Shown piece by piece: positions 1 through 9,589 of a DNA stretch of 64,000 nt (its first letter is position 1; each line of letters starts with the position of its first letter). A program made the position numbers and the translations under genes. Under the pieces are notes generated by a model. It ran no database searches. It was given only the letters and a program-made list of their open reading frames with translations, and had not been told where the DNA came from. Location of the stretch: the NCBI GenBank assembly GCA_041686095.1, contig JAWLEN010000002.1, positions 1-64,000 of the forward strand, read 5' to 3'. The stretch comes from WJMT01 sp041686095 (GTDB lineage Bacteria; Acidobacteriota; Aminicenantia; Aminicenantales; Aminicenantaceae).

Positions 1-48
1 AAAAAACCGGGTACGGTTTACTCATTTACCTAATTTTTTGTTGCTTTC

Positions 49-78
49 TTGACTTGTGCACATTGAATCAAATATGAC
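49..78 (+). promoter_or_regulatory. putative sigma70-type promoter of the VKOR-DsbA gene
   Basis: TTGACT at 49-54 is followed after 18 bases by TATGAC at 73-78. It sits about 100 bases before the preferred ATG at 182, so a GTG start at 56 would lie inside the promoter. Assigned by eye from consensus only. Confidence 0.4.
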
Positions 79-181
79 GGAAGTGTCACTGATTTTGGAA
101 ATAAATAAAAATAAAAGCTTGAATTTAGGGCAAAAAGAATTTATCCTATGCCAAAAAATAAATTTGCTGAAGAAGTTGCTT

Positions 182-1432
182 ATGAATAGATCACTGACAA
201 TGAATGGAGTTATCTGGCCGCGGATTGTCAGCTTTTTTTCAGGACTTGGAATGGCGGCGGCCTCAGTGCTCACTGTTCAGCACTTTTTTCTGGCAAATTA
301 TCCTGAGTCCATATTTGAAGGCTCTTTCTGTGATATCAGCGCCTTTTTCAACTGCGACAGCTCTGCGTTTTCATCTATCTCTCAAGTGAGTGGAGTTCCC
401 ATAGGTCTGTTTGGATTTATAGTGGGTGCCCTGGTGATGATGGGAGCTGTATATCCATCTAAAGAATTTGAACGCACCAATTCATTCATTTCCTTGGTGA
501 ATATCATTGGTGTGTTTTTTCTTTTTCTCTATTCTATCTTTATTAATCAAAGCCTCTGTCTTTTTTGTCTGGGTTATTATGTATTTTCCTTTTTGAGTTT
601 CATTCTTTTTTTTGTGTTCTCACAAACAAATAAAAAAGGTATTTTCAGCCGCTTTTTCCATCCTTCTTTTAAGATGCTTTTCACCTTTGCCCTAATCATG
701 GCCTTGGCTTCTTATGGCATGATTGAATATCATGAGACTAAAAAAGAGGCTCAGGAAGCGGTGGCTGTAAGAGTAGTCAAACAGTTTTATGAACTTCCGG
801 TAGTGGGAAATCCCAGCTTTATTTCGCCCTACTGGACCGTGCGTTCCACGGAAGTGTTTGAAGAGGCGCCCGTACATATTGTGGAGTATGGGGATTATCT
901 CTGTTCGGACTGTCTGTATCTAGAACAGCAGTTCAACCAGTTAAAGGAGGAATTTTCTGGCAAGGTCAATATTGCTTTTCAATTTTTCCCCTTGGAGGAA
1001 GAATGCAACCGTGTGGTAGACAAAGATATTCACCCGGGTGCCTGTGAACTGGCTTATTACGCAGCGGCTGACCCCGGACAGTTTCAGGTCATACATGATG
1101 AGATCTTTACCAATTTTAATACAGCACGCTCCGATCATCAGTGGAGAAAGGAACTTGCCCAAAGATATGGAGTGTATGATTTGGCCCAAGACCCTTCTGT
1201 GCAGGAGATAGTGAACCTGATTGTTAATACAGGCAGAGAGTATGAGAAAACTTCTGACCAATATGAGTATGGAATCCGCTCCACCCCCACAATGATCATA
1301 AACGGTCGCATGGTCATAGGGACCCTCACTTATGAGCAGATGCGGGCCTTATTTCGGGCGTTAGTTGAAGAACATGAAGGAAAAAAGAAATTCATAGAGA
1401 ACTGGGTCCCCACAAAGCCCCCCAAAAAATAG
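182..1432 (+). CDS. VKOR domain - DsbA-like thioredoxin fusion, disulfide-forming membrane protein
   Basis: Membrane oxidoreductase expected to make disulfide bonds in exported proteins: a VKOR quinone reductase fused to its thioredoxin-fold partner. Counting from the ATG at 182, the VKOR part (about residues 10-150) has the loop cysteines C50 and C58 and the membrane CLFC motif at 126-129. A linker/TM segment lies near 160-180. The periplasmic thioredoxin domain has a CSDC active site at 241-244 and a cis-proline region (TPTMIING) near the C terminus. The frame is open back to a GTG at 56, but that start has no ribosome site and lies in a likely promoter, so ATG 182 (or 200) is preferred. 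VKOR-DsbA fusions are known in several phyla. The family call is strong; the direction of electron flow is inferred. Confidence 0.9.
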   Translation: MNRSLTMNGVIWPRIVSFFSGLGMAAASVLTVQHFFLANYPESIFEGSFCDISAFFNCDSSAFSSISQVSGVPIGLFGFIVGALVMMGAVYPSKEFERTNSFISLVNIIGVFFLFLYSIFINQSLCLFCLGYYVFSFLSFILFFVFSQTNKKGIFSRFFHPSFKMLFTFALIMALASYGMIEYHETKKEAQEAVAVRVVKQFYELPVVGNPSFISPYWTVRSTEVFEEAPVHIVEYGDYLCSDCLYLEQQFNQLKEEFSGKVNIAFQFFPLEEECNRVVDKDIHPGACELAYYAAADPGQFQVIHDEIFTNFNTARSDHQWRKELAQRYGVYDLAQDPSVQEIVNLIVNTGREYEKTSDQYEYGIRSTPTMIINGRMVIGTLTYEQMRALFRALVEEHEGKKKFIENWVPTKPPKK

Positions 1433-1600
1433 ACCAAAAGAATTATTTTTTTTATGATTTTGTATTCATAATATTTTTGTTCACTTTTTTTAATACTTAG
1501 ACTATAGTGATCATAAGAAAACAAAGAACAAATTCTTTTACAAATTAAGATAGTTAAAAATATAGGAAAAAAGTGATATTTTAAAATAATGGAGTTTACG

Positions 1601-2374
1601 ATGAAAAGAAAAGAGGGAGCTATAGTCTTTTTTATTGTATGTCTATTCTTTTTTTTTGGGCATCTCAAAGCTCTGGATTCTTCGAACATCAAATTCAATC
1701 AACAAAAAATTGACTTTGGAAAAGTGAAGCAGGGGGATATGCTGACCCATAGTTTTAAGTTTGAAAATACCGGAAATTCGCTTCTTATAATAGGCCAAAT
1801 AAAGACTTCATGTGGATGCACAGCTGCTCTTGCTTCAAAGAAAAGACTCGAACCGGGTGAAAATGGCAGTTTGAAGATCACTTTTAATACGAGAGGATAC
1901 AAGGGGAATGTTTCTAAATACATCTATGTCTATTCCAATGACCCAGAGAAACCTCGGACGATGCTAACTATTACTGCAAATATTGAGGTGCCCCCTGGTC
2001 CCGAGATTAGGATTGAAAAAACCAGCACGGATGTTGGACTGCTTTTAAAAGGTGAAGATATTCGTTCTGAAATAACACTAATAAACACCGGAGAAAGGGA
2101 ACTGGAGGTGGAATTTTCTCATAGAAACGCCCAGTTTTTTCACAATGGGAAAGAATTAAAGAAGCTATTGAAAATAGCACCTGGCAAACAGAAAAAAGCG
2201 GAAGTGAATATAGGAACTTCTGATAAATATGGCCCTGTAAGAGAATACATACTTTTAAAAACAAATGATCCTTTGAAACCTAATCTTTCTTTTCATATAC
2301 AGGGGTACTTTGTTACTAAAGAACAGCTCAAAAAGCTTTTTGAAAAGTATAAACACTTGATAAGAAATACATGA
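1601..2374 (+). CDS. secreted DUF1573 domain protein
   Basis: Exported protein of unknown function. A signal peptide (charged start, then a hydrophobic run ending near residue 25) is followed by a DUF1573 immunoglobulin-like domain, with the family pattern of a beta-rich segment, then SCGCT and 'LEPGENGSL', then 'VYSNDPEKP'. A second, diverged copy of the same fold follows, with 'LKTNDPLKP' near residue 230. The ATG at 1601 is chosen over the ATG at 1589 because GGAG lies six bases ahead of it. It follows a disulfide-forming enzyme, and the CGC pair could be a substrate, but that link is only positional. DUF1573 proteins are abundant in Bacteroidota and Acidobacteriota envelopes; no enzymatic role is established. 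Confidence 0.85.
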   Translation: MKRKEGAIVFFIVCLFFFFGHLKALDSSNIKFNQQKIDFGKVKQGDMLTHSFKFENTGNSLLIIGQIKTSCGCTAALASKKRLEPGENGSLKITFNTRGYKGNVSKYIYVYSNDPEKPRTMLTITANIEVPPGPEIRIEKTSTDVGLLLKGEDIRSEITLINTGERELEVEFSHRNAQFFHNGKELKKLLKIAPGKQKKAEVNIGTSDKYGPVREYILLKTNDPLKPNLSFHIQGYFVTKEQLKKLFEKYKHLIRNT

Positions 2375-2519
2375 TTTGGTGATATTGAAAAAAACCACTG
2401 TTATTTAATTTATTTTTTTATTTTTAAAAGGACTGTTTTCTACTGGAAGAGGATGTTTGTTTAATTTCCAGGCTGATTTGACATCTCTTTCATCCTGATA
2501 TAAAAATAGCTGTTCGGTT

Positions 2520-4280
2520 ATGAAACTCTCTCCAACTGACCTGTCCCTTATTCTGGGATATCTCATATTCATTGCTGTAATGGGGTTCTGGATAAAGAAG
2601 AGAGCCACTAAGGGACTGTCAGCCTACTATCTGGCCGGCCGCAATGTTCCCTGGTGGATGCTGGGGCTGGCAGGATGTTCCAGCTATATTGACATCGGCG
2701 GCACCATGGCCATGGTAGGAGCTCTGTATTATCTGGGCCTTAAAGCTGTCTGGGTGACCCATATCTACTGGGGATGGTTTATGATCTGTTTTTATATGGC
2801 GTTTCAGGCGAAATGGATCCGCCGCTCAGGAGTGATGACTTTTGCTGAATGGAACAGGACCCGGTATGGAGACAACAGAGATGCGGAAAACGCCCGGATC
2901 GCCTCGGCTCTGTTTCTGCTTCTTCTTATGATTTTCAATCTTACCTACATTGCTGTGGGCATAGGGAAATTCGCGGAAGAGTTTCTCCCTTTATCAAGAG
3001 AACTGGCCACATTTATTGTGTTTGCTGTGGTTGGCCTTTATGTGACCCTGGCTGGTTTTTTCGGAGTGATACTGACGGATATGCTTCAGACTCTGCTTAT
3101 TGGAGTGGGGGCTGTGATTTTATCCGTGATGGTGTTTACAAACAATCAATTGACTCAGCTTTTTTCCGATAAAAGCGCGGGATGGCATTCCTTAAAGATC
3201 CCCTGGAAGCTGTGGTCCGGATACCTGCAGTCGTCACCTGAAAGCTATCATCATTTTTATTTATTCGGACCGGTGATGGTGGCAGGATTTTCATGGATGG
3301 TTTTCCGTTTGCTGGCTGGTCCCAATGTGTGGGATTTTCAGTTTTTTCTGAGCGCCCGAAGCTCCAGGGACGCAGCTTTGGCTGGAGGAATGTGGACTGT
3401 GGGCTACACAGCCCGGTGGATCATGGGCTGTGCGTTTCTGGTGCTGGGAGTGTATTTTTTGGGGACTCAGGCCGGGTTTGATGCAGAAAAAATCATGCCC
3501 CTGGTGATACTCAAACTCCCGGTGGGAGTGAGAGGTCTTTTCATAGCGGTTCTTCTGGCGGCTTTGATGTCCACTCTGGATGCCATGATCAATGTGACCA
3601 GTTCTGTGATCGTGAATGATTTTCTGAAAAGGTATTTTATAAAAAATCTTACCCAGAAGCAGCTGGTGAGACTGGGGCAGCTGGCATCCGTAGTCATGCT
3701 GATGATCGGATTTGTGGCCAGCATGTCTTTTGAAGATATCATCTCAGCATGGGAGACCATGATTTTTGTGGTTTTGACCATGATCCTGGTCCCCGCCACC
3801 ATGAGGTGGCACTGGTGGAGGTTCAGCGCAAAAGCTTTTTATATGAGCATGGCAGCTTCTGCGGGTCTTATCGCTCTCCAGAAGCTGTTTTTCAGCCATT
3901 GGTCCGATCCCAAAGCACTGGGCATAGACATTGCCGCCTGTTTTGCAGTGACCGTATTTTTTGGATGGCTTGAGAAACCGACTGAAATGCCGGCGCTGGT
4001 TGATTTTTATTCGAGGGTGAGGCCGTTCGGGTTTTGGAAGCCGGTAAGAAAAGAAGCTGAAAAAAAAGGGCTGGTTCCTCCAAAGGACCGGATTCCGTTT
4101 TACGATGCTTTAAACGGAATTTTGACTGCTGTTTTTCAGTTTTCTTTGGCCTTGATTCCTTTTTATGCTTTGCTTAGAAAATGGAACCATGCTCTAGTGT
4201 GGGGGGCAGTGGCGGTGGTGTTTGCTTTTGTGTTGTATTTCACCTGGTATAAAAAGCTGCCCTCCAGGGAGGAAGGATGA
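2520..4280 (+). CDS. sodium:solute symporter family transporter
   Basis: Multi-pass inner-membrane transporter of the SSS family, which couples sodium influx to uptake of sugars or other small solutes. The protein is almost entirely hydrophobic segments. The first helices carry the family-typical 'YYLAGRNVPWWMLGLAG' stretch followed by the 'GGTMAMVG' region. The length (586 residues) is normal for sugar-type members. The stop overlaps the start of the GH38 mannosidase by four bases (ATGA), so the two are almost certainly co-transcribed, and a mannoside or mannose-containing oligosaccharide is the likely cargo. That substrate is inference from the neighbour. No clear Shine-Dalgarno precedes the ATG at 2520. 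Confidence 0.88.
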   Translation: MKLSPTDLSLILGYLIFIAVMGFWIKKRATKGLSAYYLAGRNVPWWMLGLAGCSSYIDIGGTMAMVGALYYLGLKAVWVTHIYWGWFMICFYMAFQAKWIRRSGVMTFAEWNRTRYGDNRDAENARIASALFLLLLMIFNLTYIAVGIGKFAEEFLPLSRELATFIVFAVVGLYVTLAGFFGVILTDMLQTLLIGVGAVILSVMVFTNNQLTQLFSDKSAGWHSLKIPWKLWSGYLQSSPESYHHFYLFGPVMVAGFSWMVFRLLAGPNVWDFQFFLSARSSRDAALAGGMWTVGYTARWIMGCAFLVLGVYFLGTQAGFDAEKIMPLVILKLPVGVRGLFIAVLLAALMSTLDAMINVTSSVIVNDFLKRYFIKNLTQKQLVRLGQLASVVMLMIGFVASMSFEDIISAWETMIFVVLTMILVPATMRWHWWRFSAKAFYMSMAASAGLIALQKLFFSHWSDPKALGIDIAACFAVTVFFGWLEKPTEMPALVDFYSRVRPFGFWKPVRKEAEKKGLVPPKDRIPFYDALNGILTAVFQFSLALIPFYALLRKWNHALVWGAVAVVFAFVLYFTWYKKLPSREEG

Positions 4281-6682
4281 AAAAACCGTGTGTGCATTTG
4301 ATCTGCAATGCCCATCTGGATCCGGTGTGGCAGTGGCAGTGGGAAGAAGGATGCGCGGAAGCTCTCTCCACGTTTTACACGGCGGTTGAAATCCTGAATG
4401 AACACCAGGATCTGATTTTCAACCATAATGAGGCGGTTCTCTACGAGTGGGTCAGAGAGCATGATCCCTCTTTATTCAAACAAATCCAGGAGCTGATGAA
4501 AAAGGGCCGCTGGGCTGTGAGCGGAGGATGGTATCTGCAGCCGGATGTGAATCTCATATCCACTGAATCCATTATTAGGCAGATTTCAGAGGGAAGGGCA
4601 TTTTTCAAACGTTTTTTTAATTCTTTCCCTAAAGTGGCTTGCAATTTTGATTCTTTCGGACACAGTGCCGGACTCCCCCAAATTCTAAGAAAAAGCGGCT
4701 ATAAAATGTACGTTCATATGAGGCCTCAACAAGATCAGTTGGAACTTCCCTCTTATCTTTACCGTTGGCAGGGATGCGAGGGAACAGAAATTGCAGCTTT
4801 ACGAATTCCGGTGGGCTTTTACCACACCGAATACCATAACATCAAAGAAAGACTTAAACAGGGGGTTGGGCTGGCTTTAAAAACCCGACAGGATATCCCT
4901 GTTTTCTGGGGAATCGGCAACCACGGCGGAGGCCCTACCAGAGAGGACCTAAACCAAATTGATGATTTTATGGACAAAGAAAACCGGGTGGATTTCCTCC
5001 ACAGCACTCCGGATCTGTATTATCAGGCAGTAAAAGACTCCATAGAAGAGGCCCCGGTTTTTAAAGGAGGACTGCAGCGGGTGTTCACCGGATGCTACAC
5101 CTCTCTTTCTCGCGTCAAAAGAAAAGCGATCCAAAGCCAAGGGCTGGTCAAACAGGCTGAATCCATCAGTGCGGCCGCCTGGTGGTTAAAAAATGAAACT
5201 TATCCGGAAAAAGATATCAGAGAGATGTGGAGAGGTTATCTGTTTAATGACTTTCATGATATCCTTCCGGGGTCCTGCACTCAACCAGCAGAAAAAGATG
5301 CTCTGGACCTTTATGGAAAAGTCATGGATTCGGCAAGAAGAATCCGGATGAAAGCCATGACAGCTTTGAATCAAAGGTTTGAGAACAGCCCCTCTCTTCC
5401 CTTGACTGTAGTGAACACCAATCCGTCTTTGATTCAAGTCCCGGTTGAAGCGGAATTTATGCTCTCTCACCGTCCCAAATGGGAAGGAGAGTGGCATGTT
5501 AAGCTGTCCACTCTCAGTGGGGAAAAGATTTTATGCCAGGAAGAGCAACCAGAGGCACTGCTTCCTTTTAACAGGTGGCGGAGGAAGATTTCCTTTTACA
5601 CCCCTCTGCCTGGAATAGGAACAGCTAATTTCCGACTGGAAGTCAAAAAAGGAAAAGCTGAAATAAAGAAATTCAAGCCAGCCCTCAATTATGAGATAAA
5701 TCCCCATACAGGGTTGATTGAAAAGCTTTATGGACCTGGTGGAGAACAGATTCTCTCAGGGCCTCTAATGCAGTCCTTAGTGATCAAAGATTCCGAGGAT
5801 TCCTGGGGAACCGGGGTCAAAAAGTATTGTGACAAAGAGGGAGTATTTGAACTCAAACCAGGAAGTTCCAGGGTGGTTGAGAAAGGGCCTGTGCGGTTGA
5901 TTCATGAATCCGAATTCATCTATGAAAAAAGTTCCATCTTCATGCAGACTGTTTCCTGCTCCCAGTGGCCTGTCCTTGAATACAGATTAAGAATTTTATG
6001 GAACCACAGACACAGGCGGCTGAAACTCTCCATTCCCACAAAGTTCAAACAAGATCATCTGCTTTGTGAAGTCCTAGGAGGAATGACTCAAAGGCCTGCT
6101 GATGGAGAGGAGCATGTGCACAGACAATGGCTCTTTGTAAAAAGACAGATCAATGGGAAACCATCTTCAATGGGCATTGTCAGCAGCGGGCAGCACGGCT
6201 TTGACTTTAAAGACGGTGAAGTCCGGCTCTCTGTTTTAAGAAGCGCAGCCTACTGTCATGAACAGGGATTGAATTTAAAAGAGCATCCCCGCCATAAATG
6301 CATGGATATGGGCGAACATTCAATCCGTCTTCTGGTGGTTCCCGGAGAACCTGAATCTGTCCTCAGAAAGCTCCCCGGCCTGGCTGACTGGCTGTCTTCC
6401 CCTCCGTATGCCCTAGCCCATCTTCCGGTGGGAAATTTTGATTCCCGAGGTATTCTTTCCTTAAGCCCTGAGAATGTGAGGCTCCTGGCATGCAAGCGTT
6501 CTGAGGATGGAGACGCGCTTGTGGTTAGAATTCAGGAAGCCGCGAGTATTCCCTCTAAAGCTGAGGTTCATGTGAAGAAGCCAGATATAAAGTATAAAGT
6601 CTCTCTAAAACCTCTGGAGATCAAAACGCTCTGCTTTCAAAAAGACGGCCGTGCCCTCGAAACCAACCTCTTAGAAAAATAG
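4277..6682 (+). CDS. glycoside hydrolase family 38 alpha-mannosidase
   Basis: Retaining, metal-dependent alpha-mannosidase. The N-terminal catalytic domain shows NAHLDPVW with metal ligands H13 and D15, the nucleophile motif NFDSFGH with D125, and GNHGGGPT with H216. The helical middle domain ('FHDILPG') and C-terminal beta-sandwich follow, giving a normal full length of 801 residues. No signal peptide is visible, so it should act in the cytoplasm on imported oligosaccharides. It overlaps the upstream symporter by four bases and has a strong GGGAGGAAGG ribosome site. It converges with the kinase/isomerase operon that could process released mannose. Family assignment is firm; the linkage cleaved cannot be read from sequence. 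Confidence 0.92.
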   Translation: MKKPCVHLICNAHLDPVWQWQWEEGCAEALSTFYTAVEILNEHQDLIFNHNEAVLYEWVREHDPSLFKQIQELMKKGRWAVSGGWYLQPDVNLISTESIIRQISEGRAFFKRFFNSFPKVACNFDSFGHSAGLPQILRKSGYKMYVHMRPQQDQLELPSYLYRWQGCEGTEIAALRIPVGFYHTEYHNIKERLKQGVGLALKTRQDIPVFWGIGNHGGGPTREDLNQIDDFMDKENRVDFLHSTPDLYYQAVKDSIEEAPVFKGGLQRVFTGCYTSLSRVKRKAIQSQGLVKQAESISAAAWWLKNETYPEKDIREMWRGYLFNDFHDILPGSCTQPAEKDALDLYGKVMDSARRIRMKAMTALNQRFENSPSLPLTVVNTNPSLIQVPVEAEFMLSHRPKWEGEWHVKLSTLSGEKILCQEEQPEALLPFNRWRRKISFYTPLPGIGTANFRLEVKKGKAEIKKFKPALNYEINPHTGLIEKLYGPGGEQILSGPLMQSLVIKDSEDSWGTGVKKYCDKEGVFELKPGSSRVVEKGPVRLIHESEFIYEKSSIFMQTVSCSQWPVLEYRLRILWNHRHRRLKLSIPTKFKQDHLLCEVLGGMTQRPADGEEHVHRQWLFVKRQINGKPSSMGIVSSGQHGFDFKDGEVRLSVLRSAAYCHEQGLNLKEHPRHKCMDMGEHSIRLLVVPGEPESVLRKLPGLADWLSSPPYALAHLPVGNFDSRGILSLSPENVRLLACKRSEDGDALVVRIQEAASIPSKAEVHVKKPDIKYKVSLKPLEIKTLCFQKDGRALETNLLEK

Positions 6683-6751
6683 TAGCCCCCTTGGTAAAAT
6701 GTCAGTTATTTGACCTAGGATACTTTTATTAAAGGTTCTCCCCTGCGAATT

Positions 6752-7909
6752 TCAGTAGGTGCATTTTTTGGCTTCGTCAGCAAAAGCTTTGATGTTCTCT
6801 ATATCCGCATCGAAAAAATGATCGGAAGGAGACAAAATGAATCCACCTCCTTTACCGGCTTCTTCAAAACAGCGTCTGACTTCTTTTCTTGTCTCCTCAG
6901 GAGTGCAGCCTTCAAAATAGTGAAACTGGTCAAAGCCTCCGATCATGCACACTCGGTGTCCGATTCGTTTTTTTGCCTCTCTGAGGTCAGCATCGCCACC
7001 CATGGCTCTGGGAGTGAAGGTCTCTGCCGCATCAGGATTCATGTCTGCGATTTGCTCCAGAAGAGGCATCATCCCTCCACAGGTGTGATAAACCACTCTT
7101 TGTCCTTTTTGGTGAGCTTCATTAATAAGTTGAGAGTCATAGGGAGCCACGAATTCATCAAAAATTTTCGGAGATATCACGGTAGAAGAGGCATCGCCGC
7201 CGCCGTGTTCGATCAGGTCATACTCAGCTCCTTTCATGGACTGGATGAATTTCATTTTTCTCTGCTTTAATATATTGAGAAAGGTGTGCACCCACTCTGG
7301 ATCACTGAATGTTTCCATGATGAGTTCTTCAATGCCGTAAAGAACCGCGGCATCCTGCCAGCAGCCGGGCTGGCCGTAGACATCAAATCCAGGGATCATT
7401 CCTCTGACCAAGCCTCTATCTCCGAACTCCTGCGCTTTTTCATTGATGATTGAAACATCACAAACTGGTGCAGGAGCATATTTTTCAAATATTTCAATGT
7501 CTTTTTTTTCTTTGATCAGCCTTTCTGAAACCCAGGCTGTTTGAGGAGAACTCTGGAGAGTCATAGAGAGGGTCTTTTCAGGAGTTTTGACCATATAGCA
7601 GAGAGTGTAATATTTAGGGGTCGGAATTTTTTTGATAGTGTATTTCCAGTTATCTGATTCTATCAATGGAGGAGCCAGATAGTCAGAATCTTGTTTTCCA
7701 GAACCATGAATGTATTCATCTTCCTGAGAAGGTTTATGAGCCACCAGCCACAGAATAGGATCCAGGCCAAAGTAATCAAAAAATTCTTGGTAGGAGATTC
7801 CGTTCATGTATTTTTCCAGAAAATAAGGCATCACATGATGGGTAGTGACAGGAAGTCTGTCAGGAGTTTTTCTCTCTATGGCTTTAAGAAACCTTTCTTT
7901 ATTATTCAT
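6752..7909 (-). CDS. uroporphyrinogen decarboxylase-fold (UroD/MtaA-like) protein
   Basis: Soluble protein of the UroD superfamily, which includes heme enzymes and cobalamin or other methyltransferases. The N terminus 'ERFLKAIERKTPDRLPV' and the C-terminal 'HTCGGMMPLLEQIADM' (a His-x-Cys pair often used for zinc in methyltransferase members) place it in the non-heme branch. It lacks heme-pathway neighbours, so it is unlikely to be HemE. The ATG at 7909 is chosen because it lies eight bases after the stop of the isomerase gene; an in-frame ATG at 7972 would sit inside that gene. It is the last gene of an operon with a PfkB kinase and a sugar isomerase. Such UroD-like genes often occur beside carbohydrate genes, but the reaction is unknown. 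Confidence 0.82.
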   Translation of the reverse strand: MNNKERFLKAIERKTPDRLPVTTHHVMPYFLEKYMNGISYQEFFDYFGLDPILWLVAHKPSQEDEYIHGSGKQDSDYLAPPLIESDNWKYTIKKIPTPKYYTLCYMVKTPEKTLSMTLQSSPQTAWVSERLIKEKKDIEIFEKYAPAPVCDVSIINEKAQEFGDRGLVRGMIPGFDVYGQPGCWQDAAVLYGIEELIMETFSDPEWVHTFLNILKQRKMKFIQSMKGAEYDLIEHGGGDASSTVISPKIFDEFVAPYDSQLINEAHQKGQRVVYHTCGGMMPLLEQIADMNPDAAETFTPRAMGGDADLREAKKRIGHRVCMIGGFDQFHYFEGCTPEETRKEVRRCFEEAGKGGGFILSPSDHFFDADIENIKAFADEAKKCTY

Positions 7910-7916
7910 AAAATCA

Positions 7917-8459
7917 CTATTCCCGGATGGGTATTCGTTTGACTCGAGGATCGGTAAACTCATCTTTTTCATCGATGCTGGTGGAGGAAAATTCAGAGAT
8001 CACAGCTCCGTTTTCCCCGGCTTGAAACCAGTGCTTTGTGCGGGGAGGAAGAGTGTACTGGTCTCCGGGAGTAAGCTCCACTTCTTTCCATACCGTAAGA
8101 TAGGGTCTGTATGAGTCCGGAACCCTGGCTTTTGGTCGGGAAATGGATTCTCCCTCCACGTAGAGGAGGACTTGACCCCATCGGCATCTAAAGGTCTCTT
8201 GTTTCCCGGGATTGTTTTTGTCAATAGGAGGATGCTGGTGTTCTGGAAAAAGCTGCCATGGAAGGAGGATGATTTCCTTAGCACAGTACCGGTCTGTATT
8301 GATATAAGTCACAGCCTGGAGTCCAAGATTTTTAATATCATCAAAACCGCAGTCAGCCACTTCCATGTTTTTTCTTTCTTGTTCTGTTAAAACAATATGA
8401 GCTTTTTTGAGTATTTGATAGGCTTCTTCTCTAATTTTTTTGATTTTTTCTTTTTTCAT
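7917..8459 (-). CDS. D-lyxose/D-mannose ketol-isomerase (cupin family)
   Basis: Metal-dependent cupin isomerase of the D-lyxose isomerase family, which interconverts D-lyxose/D-xylulose and usually D-mannose/D-fructose. The candidate metal ligands are H74 and H76 in 'PEHQHPP', E88 in 'GKQETFR' and H143 in 'RTKHWF', the expected cupin arrangement. At 180 residues it is somewhat shorter than many family members. Its start overlaps the end of the PfkB kinase gene by four bases, and the UroD-like gene follows at eight bases, so the three form one unit. Next to a GH38 mannosidase, the mannose-to-fructose reaction is the attractive assignment, by inference. Confidence 0.82.
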   Translation of the reverse strand: MKKEKIKKIREEAYQILKKAHIVLTEQERKNMEVADCGFDDIKNLGLQAVTYINTDRYCAKEIILLPWQLFPEHQHPPIDKNNPGKQETFRCRWGQVLLYVEGESISRPKARVPDSYRPYLTVWKEVELTPGDQYTLPPRTKHWFQAGENGAVISEFSSTSIDEKDEFTDPRVKRIPIRE

Positions 8460-9430
8460 TGGATCCTCCTTTTCATGTCCAAGAGCTCTTTTTTCTTCAC
8501 GGGCTGGATTCCTTCTCTATAAAACTGCATGGTGCCTGCTAAAACAGATAACTCCACAACCTCAGATATATCTTTTCCGTCAGCAAGCCCTGAGGCAGCT
8601 AAAGCTGAAACTTGGTCCCCACATCCTGTCTCATCAGGGACTCCTGTATCAAGAAGTTTGGGGCAGGGGATATGAAAGGATTGTTGTTTATTGAAAAAGT
8701 AAGCGCCCTTATCCCCATGGGTGATGAGCACATTTTGAATTCCTTTGGATATAAACATATCCGCGGCTTTAGAAGCTGAATCAAAGTCATTTACTTTAAT
8801 TCCTGTCATGATACGGGCTTCGTGTTCATTGGGTTTGATAAGAAAAATTTTTTCAGAAAGAAGATCCTCGGAAGGATTTTGGATTCCTCCGGGGTCCAGA
8901 ACTACTTTTATGCCTGAATCATAGGCTTTTTCTATAGAATAAAACACTGTTTCTATGGGTATTTCAAGCGCCAACAGCATGACCTTGTTTTTGGTTTTAT
9001 TTAAAAAAAGGTCTTGAGCTTCTTTGATATCTCTGGGAGTGAAGTCAGCGTTAGCTCCTGGAAGAACATAAATCTGGTTTTCCCCCTTTTTATTCACCGG
9101 GATGAGGGCAACACCTGGGAATTTTTGTCCTGATTCTTCAAAACTCAGGACTTTGACATAGGTGGTATCTACTCCTGCTTTTCGAAGGCTGTTTAAAGGG
9201 ATTTTCCACAGGCCGTAAGGGTCCTGGCTGGTTTTTCCGATCATAGCGACTTTTCCTTTTCCCAGGTAGGAAGCAGCCATTTGGGCCATGTTTCGTGCTT
9301 TTCCTCCGGGTCCGATTTTAAGTCTTCCCCCTAAAGTGAGCTCTCCTTGTCCAATGATTTTTTTAACCCCCAAGCCGATTATGTCTGTGTTGAGTCCGCC
9401 AGGAACAATAATGAGATGGTGTTCGGTCAT
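8456..9430 (-). CDS. PfkB-family carbohydrate kinase
   Basis: Ribokinase-fold sugar kinase. The N-terminal glycine motif 'GPGGKARNMA' (residues 40-49) and the C-terminal signature 'DETGCGD' with catalytic Asp272 are in place; the usual GAGD is GCGD here. The length of 324 residues is typical. It is first in a three-gene operon with the cupin isomerase (four-base overlap) and the UroD-like protein, so it probably phosphorylates the isomerase product. If that is fructose, the product is fructose-6-phosphate. PfkB specificity cannot be read from motifs, and ribose, tagatose-phosphate or nucleosides remain possible. Confidence 0.87.
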   Translation of the reverse strand: MTEHHLIIVPGGLNTDIIGLGVKKIIGQGELTLGGRLKIGPGGKARNMAQMAASYLGKGKVAMIGKTSQDPYGLWKIPLNSLRKAGVDTTYVKVLSFEESGQKFPGVALIPVNKKGENQIYVLPGANADFTPRDIKEAQDLFLNKTKNKVMLLALEIPIETVFYSIEKAYDSGIKVVLDPGGIQNPSEDLLSEKIFLIKPNEHEARIMTGIKVNDFDSASKAADMFISKGIQNVLITHGDKGAYFFNKQQSFHIPCPKLLDTGVPDETGCGDQVSALAASGLADGKDISEVVELSVLAGTMQFYREGIQPVKKKELLDMKRRIQ

Positions 9431-9589
9431 TACCTTTAATTATCCGCTTGACTGTCCCTGTTGTCAATAAATCTGACAACGGTGAGAAAAACCGGTGAAT
9501 AAAACAGTGACGTCATACTTGTTTACTTGTTTTTTAATACCATATTCCGCAGTTTTAGTGAAAATCTATTTTCATCGTACTATGATACA

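Noticed and set aside
6818..7270. 150-codon plus-strand frame inside the UroD-fold gene
   Set aside because: Shadow of the minus-strand gene; no start signal or recognisable domain.
6752..7909. Calling the UroD-fold gene hemE
   Set aside because: It has His-Cys motifs of the methyltransferase-like branch and sits in a carbohydrate operon, with no heme genes nearby.
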